From contig JAUYSB010000116.1 in the NCBI GenBank assembly GCA_030696525.1, positions 1 to 45,506 of the forward strand: DNA of 45,506 nucleotides. The letters run 5' to 3'. The first letter of the stretch is position 1, and every line of letters starts with the position of its first letter. The stretch comes from Hydrogenophaga sp. (GTDB lineage Bacteria; Pseudomonadota; Gammaproteobacteria; Burkholderiales; Burkholderiaceae_C). Below the pieces are notes generated by a model that was given only the letters and a program-made list of their open reading frames with translations, was not told where the DNA came from and made no database searches. The position numbers and the translations under genes were made by a program. Shown in pieces: positions 1-7,483 of the stretch.

Positions 1-87
1 GAGCTGCGTGGGTGAGCGACCCGCTCGCACTAGCTCGACCATCTGCTGGCGAAATTCCGCCGGGTACGGCGGTCGTACTTTGGACAT
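1..87 (-). CDS. IS3-family transposase OrfA, N-terminal fragment (cut by window edge)
   Basis: The first 29 codons of an IS3-type OrfA: MSKVRPPYPAEF followed by RQQMVELVRAGRSPTQL. This is the opening of the helix-turn-helix protein that, in IS3 elements, is joined by programmed -1 frameshifting to the DDE catalytic OrfB. ATG is at 87, with the terminal repeat about 30 bases upstream. The remainder lies left of the window. The family is clear from the KVRxPYPxEFRxxMVELVRAGRSP pattern; whether the element is functional cannot be said. Confidence 0.8.
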   Translation of the reverse strand, partial: MSKVRPPYPAEFRQQMVELVRAGRSPTQL

Positions 88-135
88 TTGCGACTCCTTG
101 AACACAAAGAATGATGTGTCCACGGACCCGGGTCA
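1..135 (-). mobile_element. Terminal part of an IS3-family insertion sequence
   Basis: The left edge of the window lies inside an insertion sequence. It is recognised from the start of an IS3-type OrfA (1-87) and a terminal sequence just upstream of it that reads inward on the minus strand as TGACCCGGGTCCGTGGACAC (116-135). That begins with TGA and ends with GGACAC, as terminal repeats of IS407-type IS3 elements do. The outer boundary could instead be 141 (TGGAGTTGACC). The other end and the target duplication lie outside the window, so subgroup and intactness cannot be judged. Confidence 0.7.
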
Positions 136-141
136 ACTCCA

Positions 142-1479
142 CTACAGACGTTCTTCCGGTGTTTTCCAGCGAATAAGCATCTCCAGAGGGTTCGCAACTC
201 TCAGCAATCCCTTTGCCAAGTTGACCCGCTCAATGACGGCATCGCGGGTATCGGATTCCAGGCTTTCAGCAGCCTGTGTGATGGCCGAAAAGTACGCCTC
301 CACCTTGCGGTGTTCGTCCCACGCAGCGATTGCTGCAGCGAGGTCTTTCTGAGCAGATTTATTGGCATCTTCTCGTCGCTCGCGCTGCCGTTGTTCTTCC
401 CAGACCCGCTTTTGCTCCTCCCATTTTCTATGTGCTTCTTCTTCCTGCTCTCTTGCGATTGCCAGTAGCCGTGTCAGTTCTGGAACTGAGGCTTCGAGTG
501 CGTCAACAACCTTGGGTATCACCGTCCGCAGCTCACCAGGCTTTGACTCCTTCCAGTGCTCTATCCACGTGACGCGATGGGAGCTTGGACAGTAGGCTTT
601 CAGAATCAATCGACCCGAGGGGCGGTGCTTCGTTGATGTCCAGTGCCTTGGCCCTGTGTACTTGCGCCGCTGCTGGTCTGTCAGTTCACGCATCGGGATG
701 TAGGTTCCGTTGACGTAGACCGTCTCAACACTCTCCAGCATTTCAAACAAAGTCAAGCCGATAGCCAGCTCGCCGATGAACAGTACCGTTGGGCGGTCGG
801 GCGACCACGGTGTTTCGTGGTGGCTGTTCGGCTCTTGGACATCTCGGACGGAAACGTCTGCTCGCCTCATCTGAAGGTGGCCTGGCGCGAGCATCACGCG
901 GTGGCCTTTCTTTGTCAGCGCGAGAAACAGCGCGTTGGCGGTTATCAGCGCATCGTCCAGGAGCGCTGGCGACGAGATGATGTCCACGAGGATGCGTTTG
1001 AAAGGGTGGAGCAGGCCCGTGCTTCTCTCGCGTGATTTCAGGAAGAGCGGCCTCACGTCCTTCAGCAGCGGGTGTACTGATGGCAGGGCTGCCTTTTTCG
1101 AGGAGCGCCCAGGCCTGTGCACACTTTGGCCGCCTGCAGTGGGAGCCGCAGCTACTTGCTTGCGCGCTACACGTTGGGTGTTGCCAACCGACAGCCCGGG
1201 CTTCCACTCGGTCAAGTCCCCGGGCTCGGCAGGTGGGAGTGCGGGTCTTTGCGGCGCTCTCCCCATTTCATATTGAGTCCAGTACCCCAGCCCAGGCCTG
1301 GGAACTCGAAGTTCTGTGCAAACGCGGGCCATGTAGCTGGATGACACACCAAACATTTCGCCCACACGGAGCATCGGCTTGGTCCAAACAAGTTCGTAGA
1401 GCTGTTCGCGCGTTATCGGGCCTATGGCTTGGACGGCTGACTGTGGGGTGGTGTCGGGCTGTGTTTCGTCGGAATTCAT
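142..1479 (-). CDS. Uncharacterised helix-turn-helix protein, accessory
   Basis: A 445-residue protein with no assigned function. Residues about 23-60 (ITREQLYELVW ... VSSSYMARVCTELRVP) look like a helix-turn-helix followed by a P-x-G-x-GYW segment, an arrangement I know from uncharacterised accessory proteins of many proteobacteria. A basic linker (about 105-140), a mixed alpha/beta middle and a charged coiled coil (about 335-385, rich in E, Q, R and K) follow. The ATG at 1479 is chosen because GAGGA/GGAG lies just upstream on the minus strand; longer in-frame starts would run into the divergent HNH gene. GC is visibly lower than in genes to the right. The stop codon is 6 bases from the IS end. 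It probably binds DNA, perhaps the palindrome at 1525-1549; a link to defence is only inference. Confidence 0.7.
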   Translation of the reverse strand: MNSDETQPDTTPQSAVQAIGPITREQLYELVWTKPMLRVGEMFGVSSSYMARVCTELRVPRPGLGYWTQYEMGRAPQRPALPPAEPGDLTEWKPGLSVGNTQRVARKQVAAAPTAGGQSVHRPGRSSKKAALPSVHPLLKDVRPLFLKSRERSTGLLHPFKRILVDIISSPALLDDALITANALFLALTKKGHRVMLAPGHLQMRRADVSVRDVQEPNSHHETPWSPDRPTVLFIGELAIGLTLFEMLESVETVYVNGTYIPMRELTDQQRRKYTGPRHWTSTKHRPSGRLILKAYCPSSHRVTWIEHWKESKPGELRTVIPKVVDALEASVPELTRLLAIAREQEEEAHRKWEEQKRVWEEQRQRERREDANKSAQKDLAAAIAAWDEHRKVEAYFSAITQAAESLESDTRDAVIERVNLAKGLLRVANPLEMLIRWKTPEERL

Positions 1480-1524
1480 CTCCGTGTCCTCTTGGCTTGC
1501 GATGTGCCGGCTGTGTGGGCTCAT

Positions 1525-1549
1525 GTTTTTGGCATGATGTGCTAAAAAC
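1525..1549. promoter_or_regulatory. Palindromic operator candidate between divergent HTH and HNH genes
   Basis: An interrupted palindrome with half-sites GTTTTTGGCA and TGCTAAAAAC around a 5-base centre. Nine of ten half-site positions pair. It lies 14 bases before the HNH start and 45 bases before the HTH start, where a repressor would control both genes. Which protein binds is inferred; the HTH product is the obvious candidate. Confidence 0.5.
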
Positions 1550-1563
1550 TGCACGATAGCCAG

Positions 1564-2112
1564 ATGCCTACCAAGCCGATAGACCGACTCCTTTTCGCCC
1601 AGGGTGGCGAGTGTTTTTTCTGCAAGCAGGTGCTGCAGAAATCCGACGCGAGTCTGGAGCACCTCGTTGCTCAGACGCATGGTGGCAAAGACAACGATGA
1701 AAATGTCGTGGTCTGCTGCAAAATCCTCAACGCGCTGTTTGGCCGCATGTCGTTGAAGGAGAAGCTTGAGGTCATCCTCAAGCAGCGAGGTGCTTTCGGT
1801 TGTCCTGCCCAGGCGCGGGCAGCGATTGCTGCCGCTGCGACTCCGAGTCAGGGCGAGGTTCCGCTCAAAGCAGGGAGCCCACTGGCGGTGGTCGTTGAAA
1901 ACCTGAAGAAACGTGGAAACGCTCGACAGACGAGACTGGACAAACTGGCGAACACCATCAAAACCGCGCTAGAGCACCAAAAACTTGATGGGAGTCAGGC
2001 GGACAAAGTCTTGGCTCAACTGCGGTCGAAACAGTGGGTCCAGGTCGACGGCGAGAAGGTCAGCTATCACTTGCCGGTAGAAAAGGTGGATGCTGGCATT
2101 CACCTTAGCTGA
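1564..2112 (+). CDS. HNH endonuclease-like protein
   Basis: A 182-residue protein with an N-terminal HNH-type metal-finger fold. C17-x2-C20 is followed by LEHLVAQTHGG (E32, H33), N47 and a CC pair (51-52) with N56, then C80. This matches the bacterial pattern CxxC ... EHxxxxxxGG ... Nxxxxxxxxx N typical of HNH nucleases. Residues 85-182 form a helical C-terminal region (VENLKKRGNARQTRLDKLANT ...) without a recognisable domain; it could bind nucleic acid or a partner. No strong ribosome binding site precedes the ATG. It is divergent from the HTH gene across 84 bp and shares its lower GC. HNH is supported by the residues; substrate and role are unknown. Confidence 0.75.
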   Translation: MPTKPIDRLLFAQGGECFFCKQVLQKSDASLEHLVAQTHGGKDNDENVVVCCKILNALFGRMSLKEKLEVILKQRGAFGCPAQARAAIAAAATPSQGEVPLKAGSPLAVVVENLKKRGNARQTRLDKLANTIKTALEHQKLDGSQADKVLAQLRSKQWVQVDGEKVSYHLPVEKVDAGIHLS

Positions 2113-2215
2113 CTCCCAGTCAGGTTTTGACCGCAGGTACAGGGCATGCCTCTGATGTGGGTTCGCGTGTCGAGCAGTGGACCCAACTGCCCCAAGTCGG
2201 CTATGAATTTTTTTT

Positions 2216-2242
2216 GGACAGGTTATGGTTTATTTTTGTCCG
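2216..2242 (+). repeat. Direct repeat copy 1 (GGACAGGTTATGGTT)
   Basis: Fifteen bases, GGACAGGTTATGGTT, identical to the copy at 2301, followed by an ATTTT core and TGTCCG. GGACA at one end and TGTCC at the other give a short inverted flank. The arrangement resembles the subterminal multiple repeats at ends of IS21-like elements; that family assignment is inferred. Confidence 0.6.
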
Positions 2243-2300
2243 TTCGGCCAGTTTATGCCTGATTCACGCACTTAATGGGCACTCCTGTCCCAGGGGTTGC

Positions 2301-2329
2301 GGACAGGTTATGGTTCATTTTGCGGACGG
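2301..2329 (+). repeat. Direct repeat copy 2 (GGACAGGTTATGGTT)
   Basis: The second copy of the 15-base GGACAGGTTATGGTT unit, 85 bases downstream of the first, continuing CATTTTGCGGACGG. With copy 1 it suggests a remnant element end rather than a CRISPR or a simple tandem repeat. Confidence 0.6.
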
Positions 2330-2390
2330 GATATGCGCAACGGCACACCGTTGGTCTTTTTATTTTTTGCGCCGCATTTGGCTTGTTTTC

Positions 2391-3647
2391 ATGACGTCTC
2401 TGCAGCCCGGCACGCTCGGCATCGATTTCGGTACTTCCAATTCCGCCATGGCCTGGGCCGACACCCACGGCGTGGCGCGTCTGATTCCGCTGGAAGGCGA
2501 TGCGGTGTCGATGCCCACGGCGGTGTTCTACAACGCCGAGGACCGCAGCACGCACTTTGGCCGTGATGCCGTGGCGCAGTACCTCAGCGGCACCGAAGGC
2601 CGGCTGATGCGCTCGCTCAAAAGCCTGCTGGGCAGCCCGCTGCTGCTGGAAACCACGGTCATCAATCACCAGCAGATCAGTTTTCAGGACATCGTGGCCA
2701 CCTTTCTGGCGGCGCTGCGCGACCGCGCCACCGCCACCTTGGGCCACGCGCCGCGGCAGGTGGTGATGGGACGGCCGGTGTTTTTTGTCGATGACGACCC
2801 CAAGCGCGATGCGCAGGCCCAGCAGTCGCTGCTGGACGCGGCACACGCGGTGGGCTTTGAGCAGGTGTCGTTCCAGTTGGAGCCCATCGCCGCTGCGCTG
2901 GACTACGAGCGCAGGCTCGCGCGCGAGGCCACCGTGCTGGTGGTGGACATCGGCGGCGGCACGTCCGACTTCACCGTGGTGCGGCTGGGGCCGCAGCACA
3001 TGGCACAGCCCGACCGCAGCGGCGACGTGCTGGCCACCACCGGCGTGCACATCGGCGGCACCGACTTTGACCACCGGCTGAGCCTGGAGAACGTGATGCC
3101 ACTGCTCGGTTACCGGCACCTGGGTCCGCAGGGCCGCGAGGTGCCGAGCCGGGTGTTTTTTGACCTGTCCACCTGGCACCTGATCCAGTGGCTGTACCAG
3201 CCGCGCGCGATCAGCCAGGCCCAGGCCCTGCGCACCAATTACACCGATCCAGTGCTGCATGCGCGGTTGATGGACGTGCTGCAGCAGCGCCACGGCCACC
3301 ACATCGCGCACGAGGTGGAACAGGCCAAGATCCGCTGCTCGCAGTCGGGTGGCGACACCGAGGTGGACCTGTCGTGCATCGAGCGGGCGCTGACCGCGCA
3401 CATGGCCGCGAGCGACATGGCCGACCAGCTGCAGGCCTTGCTGGTGCGGGTGGTGGCGTGCGCGCGAGACTGTGTGGCGCAGGCCGGCTTGAACGCGGGC
3501 GGCCTCGATGCCGTCTACCTCACCGGCGGCTCGTCTGCCCTGCGACCGTTTCAGCAGGCGCTGCAGGCCGCGTTTGCCGGTGTGCCCATGGTCGAGGGCG
3601 ACCTGTTTGGCGGCGTGGCTTCGGGCCTGGCCTACACGCGGCTCTGA
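2391..3647 (+). CDS. yegD: Hsp70 family protein, YegD type
   Basis: A 418-residue actin-fold ATPase of the Hsp70/YegD family. Phosphate-binding loops are visible: LGIDFGTSNSAMAWAD near the start, VLVVDIGGGTSDFTVV in the middle and VYLTGGSSALRPFQQAL near the end. It stops after the nucleotide-binding domain, without the substrate-binding beta-sandwich of DnaK, which is normal for YegD (about 450 residues in E. coli). Its client and role are unknown. ATG 2391 is the first start placing the FGTSN motif at the expected distance; there is no good ribosome binding site, and the leader holds IS-like repeats. The gene overlaps the convergent permease gene by 16 bases. Confidence 0.85.
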   Translation: MTSLQPGTLGIDFGTSNSAMAWADTHGVARLIPLEGDAVSMPTAVFYNAEDRSTHFGRDAVAQYLSGTEGRLMRSLKSLLGSPLLLETTVINHQQISFQDIVATFLAALRDRATATLGHAPRQVVMGRPVFFVDDDPKRDAQAQQSLLDAAHAVGFEQVSFQLEPIAAALDYERRLAREATVLVVDIGGGTSDFTVVRLGPQHMAQPDRSGDVLATTGVHIGGTDFDHRLSLENVMPLLGYRHLGPQGREVPSRVFFDLSTWHLIQWLYQPRAISQAQALRTNYTDPVLHARLMDVLQQRHGHHIAHEVEQAKIRCSQSGGDTEVDLSCIERALTAHMAASDMADQLQALLVRVVACARDCVAQAGLNAGGLDAVYLTGGSSALRPFQQALQAAFAGVPMVEGDLFGGVASGLAYTRL

Positions 3648-5842
3648 TGCGCCGGGGCGGGTGATGTCTCGGCTGCGTCGGGCCGCGCATGCCACAGCAG
3701 CACGCCCAGCACCACCGGGATGCTGATGGCGGCCACCCATGGGTTGGCAAAAATCAGCGAGAGCGAAAACACGTTCAGCGTCCAGAACGCCGGTTGTTTG
3801 ATGGGCCGTGCCACGTAGCCGGTGTAGGCCGCGCCCAGCCCCATCACCGCCACCACCGAACAGGTGGCTGCCAGCAGGAAGGCGGGCCAGGTGAAGTCCA
3901 GCAGCAGCAGCGAGGGCGAATACACGAAGGCAAACGGCACCAGCGCCTTGCCCATGGACAGGCGGAACGCGGTCATGCCGGTGCGCATGGGCTCGCTGCG
4001 GGCGATGCCGGCCGCAGCAAACGCGGCCAGCGCCACGGGTGGCGTCACGTCAGCCAGCACGCCGAAATAGAAGACGAAGAAGTGGGTCGCCAGCTGGGGC
4101 ACGTCCAGCTGCGCCAGTGCCGGCGCCACGATGGCCGCCAGGATGATGTAGGTGGGCGTGGTGGGCACACCTGAGCCCATGATGATGCAGGCGATGGCGG
4201 TGAACAGCAGGCCGAACAGGATGGTGACCTGCTTGAGGTCGAGCAGGCCGAACACGTCCAACGCCACCAGGCCCTGCGCGGCCACGCTGGACACATCCAC
4301 CACCCAGGCCGAGAACTTGAAGCCCATGCCGGTGAGGGTGGTGATGCCCAGCACAAAACCCACGCAGGCGCAGGCCGCGCCAATGCCCAGCGCGGCCTTG
4401 GTGCCCATGTCCAGGCCTTGCACCAATGCGCGCGGGCCCACGGCGATGCCGGTCATGCCCTTGCCCAGGGGGCCCAGCAGGCGCGGAATCCAGGAGCACG
4501 CCACGGTCAGGGTGATGCCCCAGAACGCCGCCAGGAAAGGCGTGTACTGCATCAGCAGCAGCGTCACCATCACCACCAGTGGAATGAACAGGTGCCACGA
4601 GCTGCGCAGCACCAGGCCGATGCTGGGGATCTCGGATGCGTCCATGCCGCGCAGCTTGAGGCGCTTGGACTCCAGGTGCACCATGTAGAGGATGGCAAAG
4701 TAGTGCAGCATGGCCGGCACGATGGCGATCAGGATCAGCTGGTTGTAGGGTATGCCCAGCGTCTCGGCCATGATGAAGGCGGCCGCGCCCATGATGGGTG
4801 GCGTGATCTGCCCGCCACACGACGCCGAGGCCTCCACGGCGGCCGCAAACCGGGGCTGAAAACCCACCTTCTTCATAAGCGGAATGGTCATCACGCCGGT
4901 GGTGACGGTGTTGGCGATGGCCGAGCCCGAGATCATGCCGAACAGGCCCGACGACACCACGCTGACCTTGGCCGGCCCACCCGAAAAGCGCCCCGCCGCA
5001 ATGGTGGCCAGGTTGACGAACAGCTGCCCCAGCCCGGTGAGCTGGGCCATGATGCCGAACAGCACGAAGTGGAAAACAAAGGTGGCGACCACGCCCACGG
5101 GGATGCCGTAAATGCCTTCCGTGCCTTTGTAGAGGTGGGCCACGATGCGCGGCAGGCTGTAGCCACGGTGGCCCAGGCCGCCGGGCAGGTAGGGCCCCAG
5201 CAGCCCGTAGAAGATGGTGGCAATGGCCAGCAGCGGCAGGAAGATGCCCATGGTGCGGCGCGTGGCTTCGATCACCATGGCAATCGCGATCACGCCCATC
5301 ATCAGGTCCAGCGGCGTGTGGTTGCCGGGGCGCTCGATGAAGATGTCCTGAAAGAACACCAGCAGGTAGAGCGAAATGGCCGAGGCCAGGGCGGCGAACA
5401 CCCAGTCGCGCCAGGGGATGTGGTGGTGGCTGCCGTCGTACATGCGAAACGGCAGCGCCAGGCCTGCAATTGCCAGCAGCACGCCCATGAAGGCGTAGCG
5501 CATCGCGTCGGGCACCGGCTCGTTCAGGCCACTGAGCAACTGCGTGCCCATGAACAGGTAAAAGGCCACTAGCCCCAGCGACACCAGCCATTCCCACGGG
5601 CCGGGCAGGCGTTTCTGGCGCGGAAACACCAGAAAGCACAGGCCCAGCACCACCGTCAGGTGGATGGCGCGGTGGGCAATCTCGTTGTGCAGGCCAAAAC
5701 CCGCCGTGTAGTAGTGCCAGGCGGCCAGTCCGGCGCACAACACCAGCACGACCTTCGCGCTCCAGCCGCTCAGGCGGCGAAAGCTCGCTTCGGGGTCGAA
5801 CTGTTCGATCAGGCGATCGACTTCGGCTTGGGTGGTGCTCAT
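3632..5842 (-). CDS. TRAP transporter fused permease (4TM/12TM)
   Basis: A 736-residue integral membrane protein combining the small (DctQ-like) and large (DctM-like) TRAP permease subunits, as is usual for TAXI-type systems. Many hydrophobic helices are visible. Conserved stretches such as GMISGSAIANTVTTGVMTIP, SASCGGQITPPIMGAAAFIMAE and GSGVPTTPTYIILA are typical of the large subunit. It would import an organic solute using an ion gradient, with the periplasmic TAXI receptor encoded upstream. Its ATG overlaps the stop of the DUF1850 gene (ATGA), so the three genes form an operon. The substrate is not evident. Confidence 0.92.
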   Translation of the reverse strand: MSTTQAEVDRLIEQFDPEASFRRLSGWSAKVVLVLCAGLAAWHYYTAGFGLHNEIAHRAIHLTVVLGLCFLVFPRQKRLPGPWEWLVSLGLVAFYLFMGTQLLSGLNEPVPDAMRYAFMGVLLAIAGLALPFRMYDGSHHHIPWRDWVFAALASAISLYLLVFFQDIFIERPGNHTPLDLMMGVIAIAMVIEATRRTMGIFLPLLAIATIFYGLLGPYLPGGLGHRGYSLPRIVAHLYKGTEGIYGIPVGVVATFVFHFVLFGIMAQLTGLGQLFVNLATIAAGRFSGGPAKVSVVSSGLFGMISGSAIANTVTTGVMTIPLMKKVGFQPRFAAAVEASASCGGQITPPIMGAAAFIMAETLGIPYNQLILIAIVPAMLHYFAILYMVHLESKRLKLRGMDASEIPSIGLVLRSSWHLFIPLVVMVTLLLMQYTPFLAAFWGITLTVACSWIPRLLGPLGKGMTGIAVGPRALVQGLDMGTKAALGIGAACACVGFVLGITTLTGMGFKFSAWVVDVSSVAAQGLVALDVFGLLDLKQVTILFGLLFTAIACIIMGSGVPTTPTYIILAAIVAPALAQLDVPQLATHFFVFYFGVLADVTPPVALAAFAAAGIARSEPMRTGMTAFRLSMGKALVPFAFVYSPSLLLLDFTWPAFLLAATCSVVAVMGLGAAYTGYVARPIKQPAFWTLNVFSLSLIFANPWVAAISIPVVLGVLLWHARPDAAETSPAPAHQSRV

Positions 5843-6369
5843 GGTTGTGTGTTGTCTTCGGTTGGGTCGGCTTGTTTCTGGCAGCCCTTGGCGCGCAGTT
5901 CGATGGCCTGGTCACTCAGATGGCCCAGCAGCACGGGCGCCTGCCCGGCCACCTGCACCCGCATCTGCTGGGCCGGCAGCGGGCGCACCACCAGCGGGTC
6001 CACCACGCGGTCCAGGGTCAGGCGCGAAAAGCTGCGGCCACCGGCCAACACGCGTTCAAGGCGCTCGCCTGGCCCGGGCGCCGAGGGCAGGCCATAGCCC
6101 TCGCCGTCAAACTGCTCTTCCACCAGGTGTGCGCGCCAGCCAGGCGTGCCAGCGCGCCACACATAACGGTCCAGCACGGGCGTGCCCAGCACCGAGTGGG
6201 TGAAGGCCACGTCGGCGCGGGGCTCGGTGGCACGCAGCGGCAGGCGCAACAGTTCGCGCTGGCTCCGGTGCTCGCTGAACACCAGCTCGCAGGCATTGGC
6301 GGCCAACGGGCCGCACAGCACCAATGCGAGTGCGAGCGCCAGCGCGGCGCTGCGCCGCGCGGGTGTCAC
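5839..6369 (-). CDS. DUF1850 domain protein of a TAXI-TRAP operon
   Basis: A 176-residue protein lying between receptor and permease genes, the position where DUF1850 proteins occur in TAXI-TRAP operons. It begins with GTG at 6369, overlapping the receptor stop by 4 bases (GTGA), and opens with a hydrophobic export segment (ALALALALVLCGPLAANA). The body has the family pattern FTHSVLGTPVLDRYVW and a C-terminal segment LPAQQMRVQVAGQAPVLLG. It is probably periplasmic or membrane-anchored; a role in solute transfer or transporter assembly is assumed from context only. An ATGA overlap links it to the permease. Confidence 0.75.
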   Translation of the reverse strand: MTPARRSAALALALALVLCGPLAANACELVFSEHRSQRELLRLPLRATEPRADVAFTHSVLGTPVLDRYVWRAGTPGWRAHLVEEQFDGEGYGLPSAPGPGERLERVLAGGRSFSRLTLDRVVDPLVVRPLPAQQMRVQVAGQAPVLLGHLSDQAIELRAKGCQKQADPTEDNTQP

Positions 6370-7346
6370 TTCACCAGGCCTTTTTCCTTGTAGTAGCGCA
6401 CGGCACCCGGGTGCAGCGGCACGCTGGCCACCGAGGTGGCGTTGGTCAGCGCGATGTTTTTGCCCTGCACATGCACCTGGCCCATGATGGCGGTGTTCTC
6501 GTACAGCGCCTTGGTCACTTCGTAGGCCACGTTCTCGGGCACGCCGTCGTGGCTGGCCCAGATGGCCATCACGGCTAGCGTGGGCACGGCGGCGGTCTGG
6601 CCCTTGTAGCTGTTGGCTGGCAACTCCACCTTGGTGTAGTAGGGCTGTTCCTTGAGCAGCGCGTCCACTTCGGGGCCGCTGAGCGGGATGACCTTGAGCG
6701 CGTGGCTTTGCGCGAAATCGGTGACCGCTGCCACCGGCACGCCACCGGTGATCAGCGTGGCGTGCAGGTTGCCGTCCTTGATCTTGTCGACCGCCTGGGT
6801 GAAGGACGAGCTGTCTTCCTTCACATCGGTGCGGGCCATGCCGTTGACGCGCAGCAGATCGGTCACCAGCTGGTACTGGCCCGAACCTGGCGCGCCCGAG
6901 GAAATGCTCTTGCCCTTGAGGTCTTTGACGCTGCTGATGCCCGAGTCGGCGCGGGTGATCAGTTGCACGGTTTCGGGATACAGCGCGCCGAGTGCGCGCA
7001 GGTTTTTCAGCGGCGCGTTGGCAAACTGGTTCTTGCCGTTGTAGGCCGCGTCCAGGATGTCGGCGGCCACAAAGGCCGACTCGATGTCCTTGGTGCCCAG
7101 CAGCTTGGCGTTGCCCACCGAGGCGCCGGCGGCTTCGGCGGTGGCGGCAAACTTCTTGCCGTCGACCGTGGCCTTGTTCGAGATCAGCTGCGCCAGCATG
7201 CCGCCCAGGGGATAGTAGGTGCCACCCGTGCCACCCGTGGCGATGCCGAAGAACACCCGTTGCTGGGCCAGGGCCGTGCCTGCGAGGCCGACGGTGGCGG
7301 TGGCAGCGGCCACCAGGGTCAGGGCGGTGCGTCGATTGAACTTCAT
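6366..7346 (-). CDS. TAXI family TRAP transporter solute-binding receptor
   Basis: A 326-residue periplasmic binding protein. The signal peptide is MKFNRRTALTLVAAATATV followed by GLAGTALA, with cleavage near residue 26. The TAXI signature follows: FFGIATGGTGGTYYPLGGMLAQLISN. The ATG at 7346 is supported by AAGGAAG upstream. The family delivers solutes (glutamate or other small acids in known cases) to the fused permease encoded downstream; the substrate here is unknown. It is divergent from a LysR-type regulator across 137 bp, which suggests control by that protein. Confidence 0.92.
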   Translation of the reverse strand: MKFNRRTALTLVAAATATVGLAGTALAQQRVFFGIATGGTGGTYYPLGGMLAQLISNKATVDGKKFAATAEAAGASVGNAKLLGTKDIESAFVAADILDAAYNGKNQFANAPLKNLRALGALYPETVQLITRADSGISSVKDLKGKSISSGAPGSGQYQLVTDLLRVNGMARTDVKEDSSSFTQAVDKIKDGNLHATLITGGVPVAAVTDFAQSHALKVIPLSGPEVDALLKEQPYYTKVELPANSYKGQTAAVPTLAVMAIWASHDGVPENVAYEVTKALYENTAIMGQVHVQGKNIALTNATSVASVPLHPGAVRYYKEKGLVK

Positions 7347-7483
7347 TCGAGTCTTCCTTGCGGTTGGGAGTGGGAAACACAAATTACCAGAGGCGCCGGC
7401 CAGCGCCAAGAGCGTTGACCCCGTCATGGGCCGCTACAGTGTGGTGCCGAACCAGCGGGGTCTCCCAGGCTTCGTCAAATGTG

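Larger units (their letters stand above)
2113..2390. other. Non-coding stretch between HNH gene and yegD, AT-rich in part
   Basis: This 278-base gap contains a T-tract (about 2208-2215) and two copies of an IS-end-like direct repeat. No convincing gene was seen; a longer in-frame upstream extension of the Hsp70 gene crosses it but has no family similarity. It may be scar tissue from an insertion element. Confidence 0.5.

Noticed and set aside
2216-2329. Direct repeats as a mini CRISPR array
   Set aside because: Only two copies, 85 bp apart, no cas genes, and the repeat resembles an IS end.
2127-2390. N-terminal extension of YegD from the upstream in-frame start
   Set aside because: The extension crosses IS-like repeats and has no similarity to the family, whose phosphate-loop motif belongs within the first 20 residues.
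2253-3740. 495-codon open frame opposite yegD
   Set aside because: Shadow of the Hsp70 gene; no family similarity and repetitive Arg/His/Ala composition.
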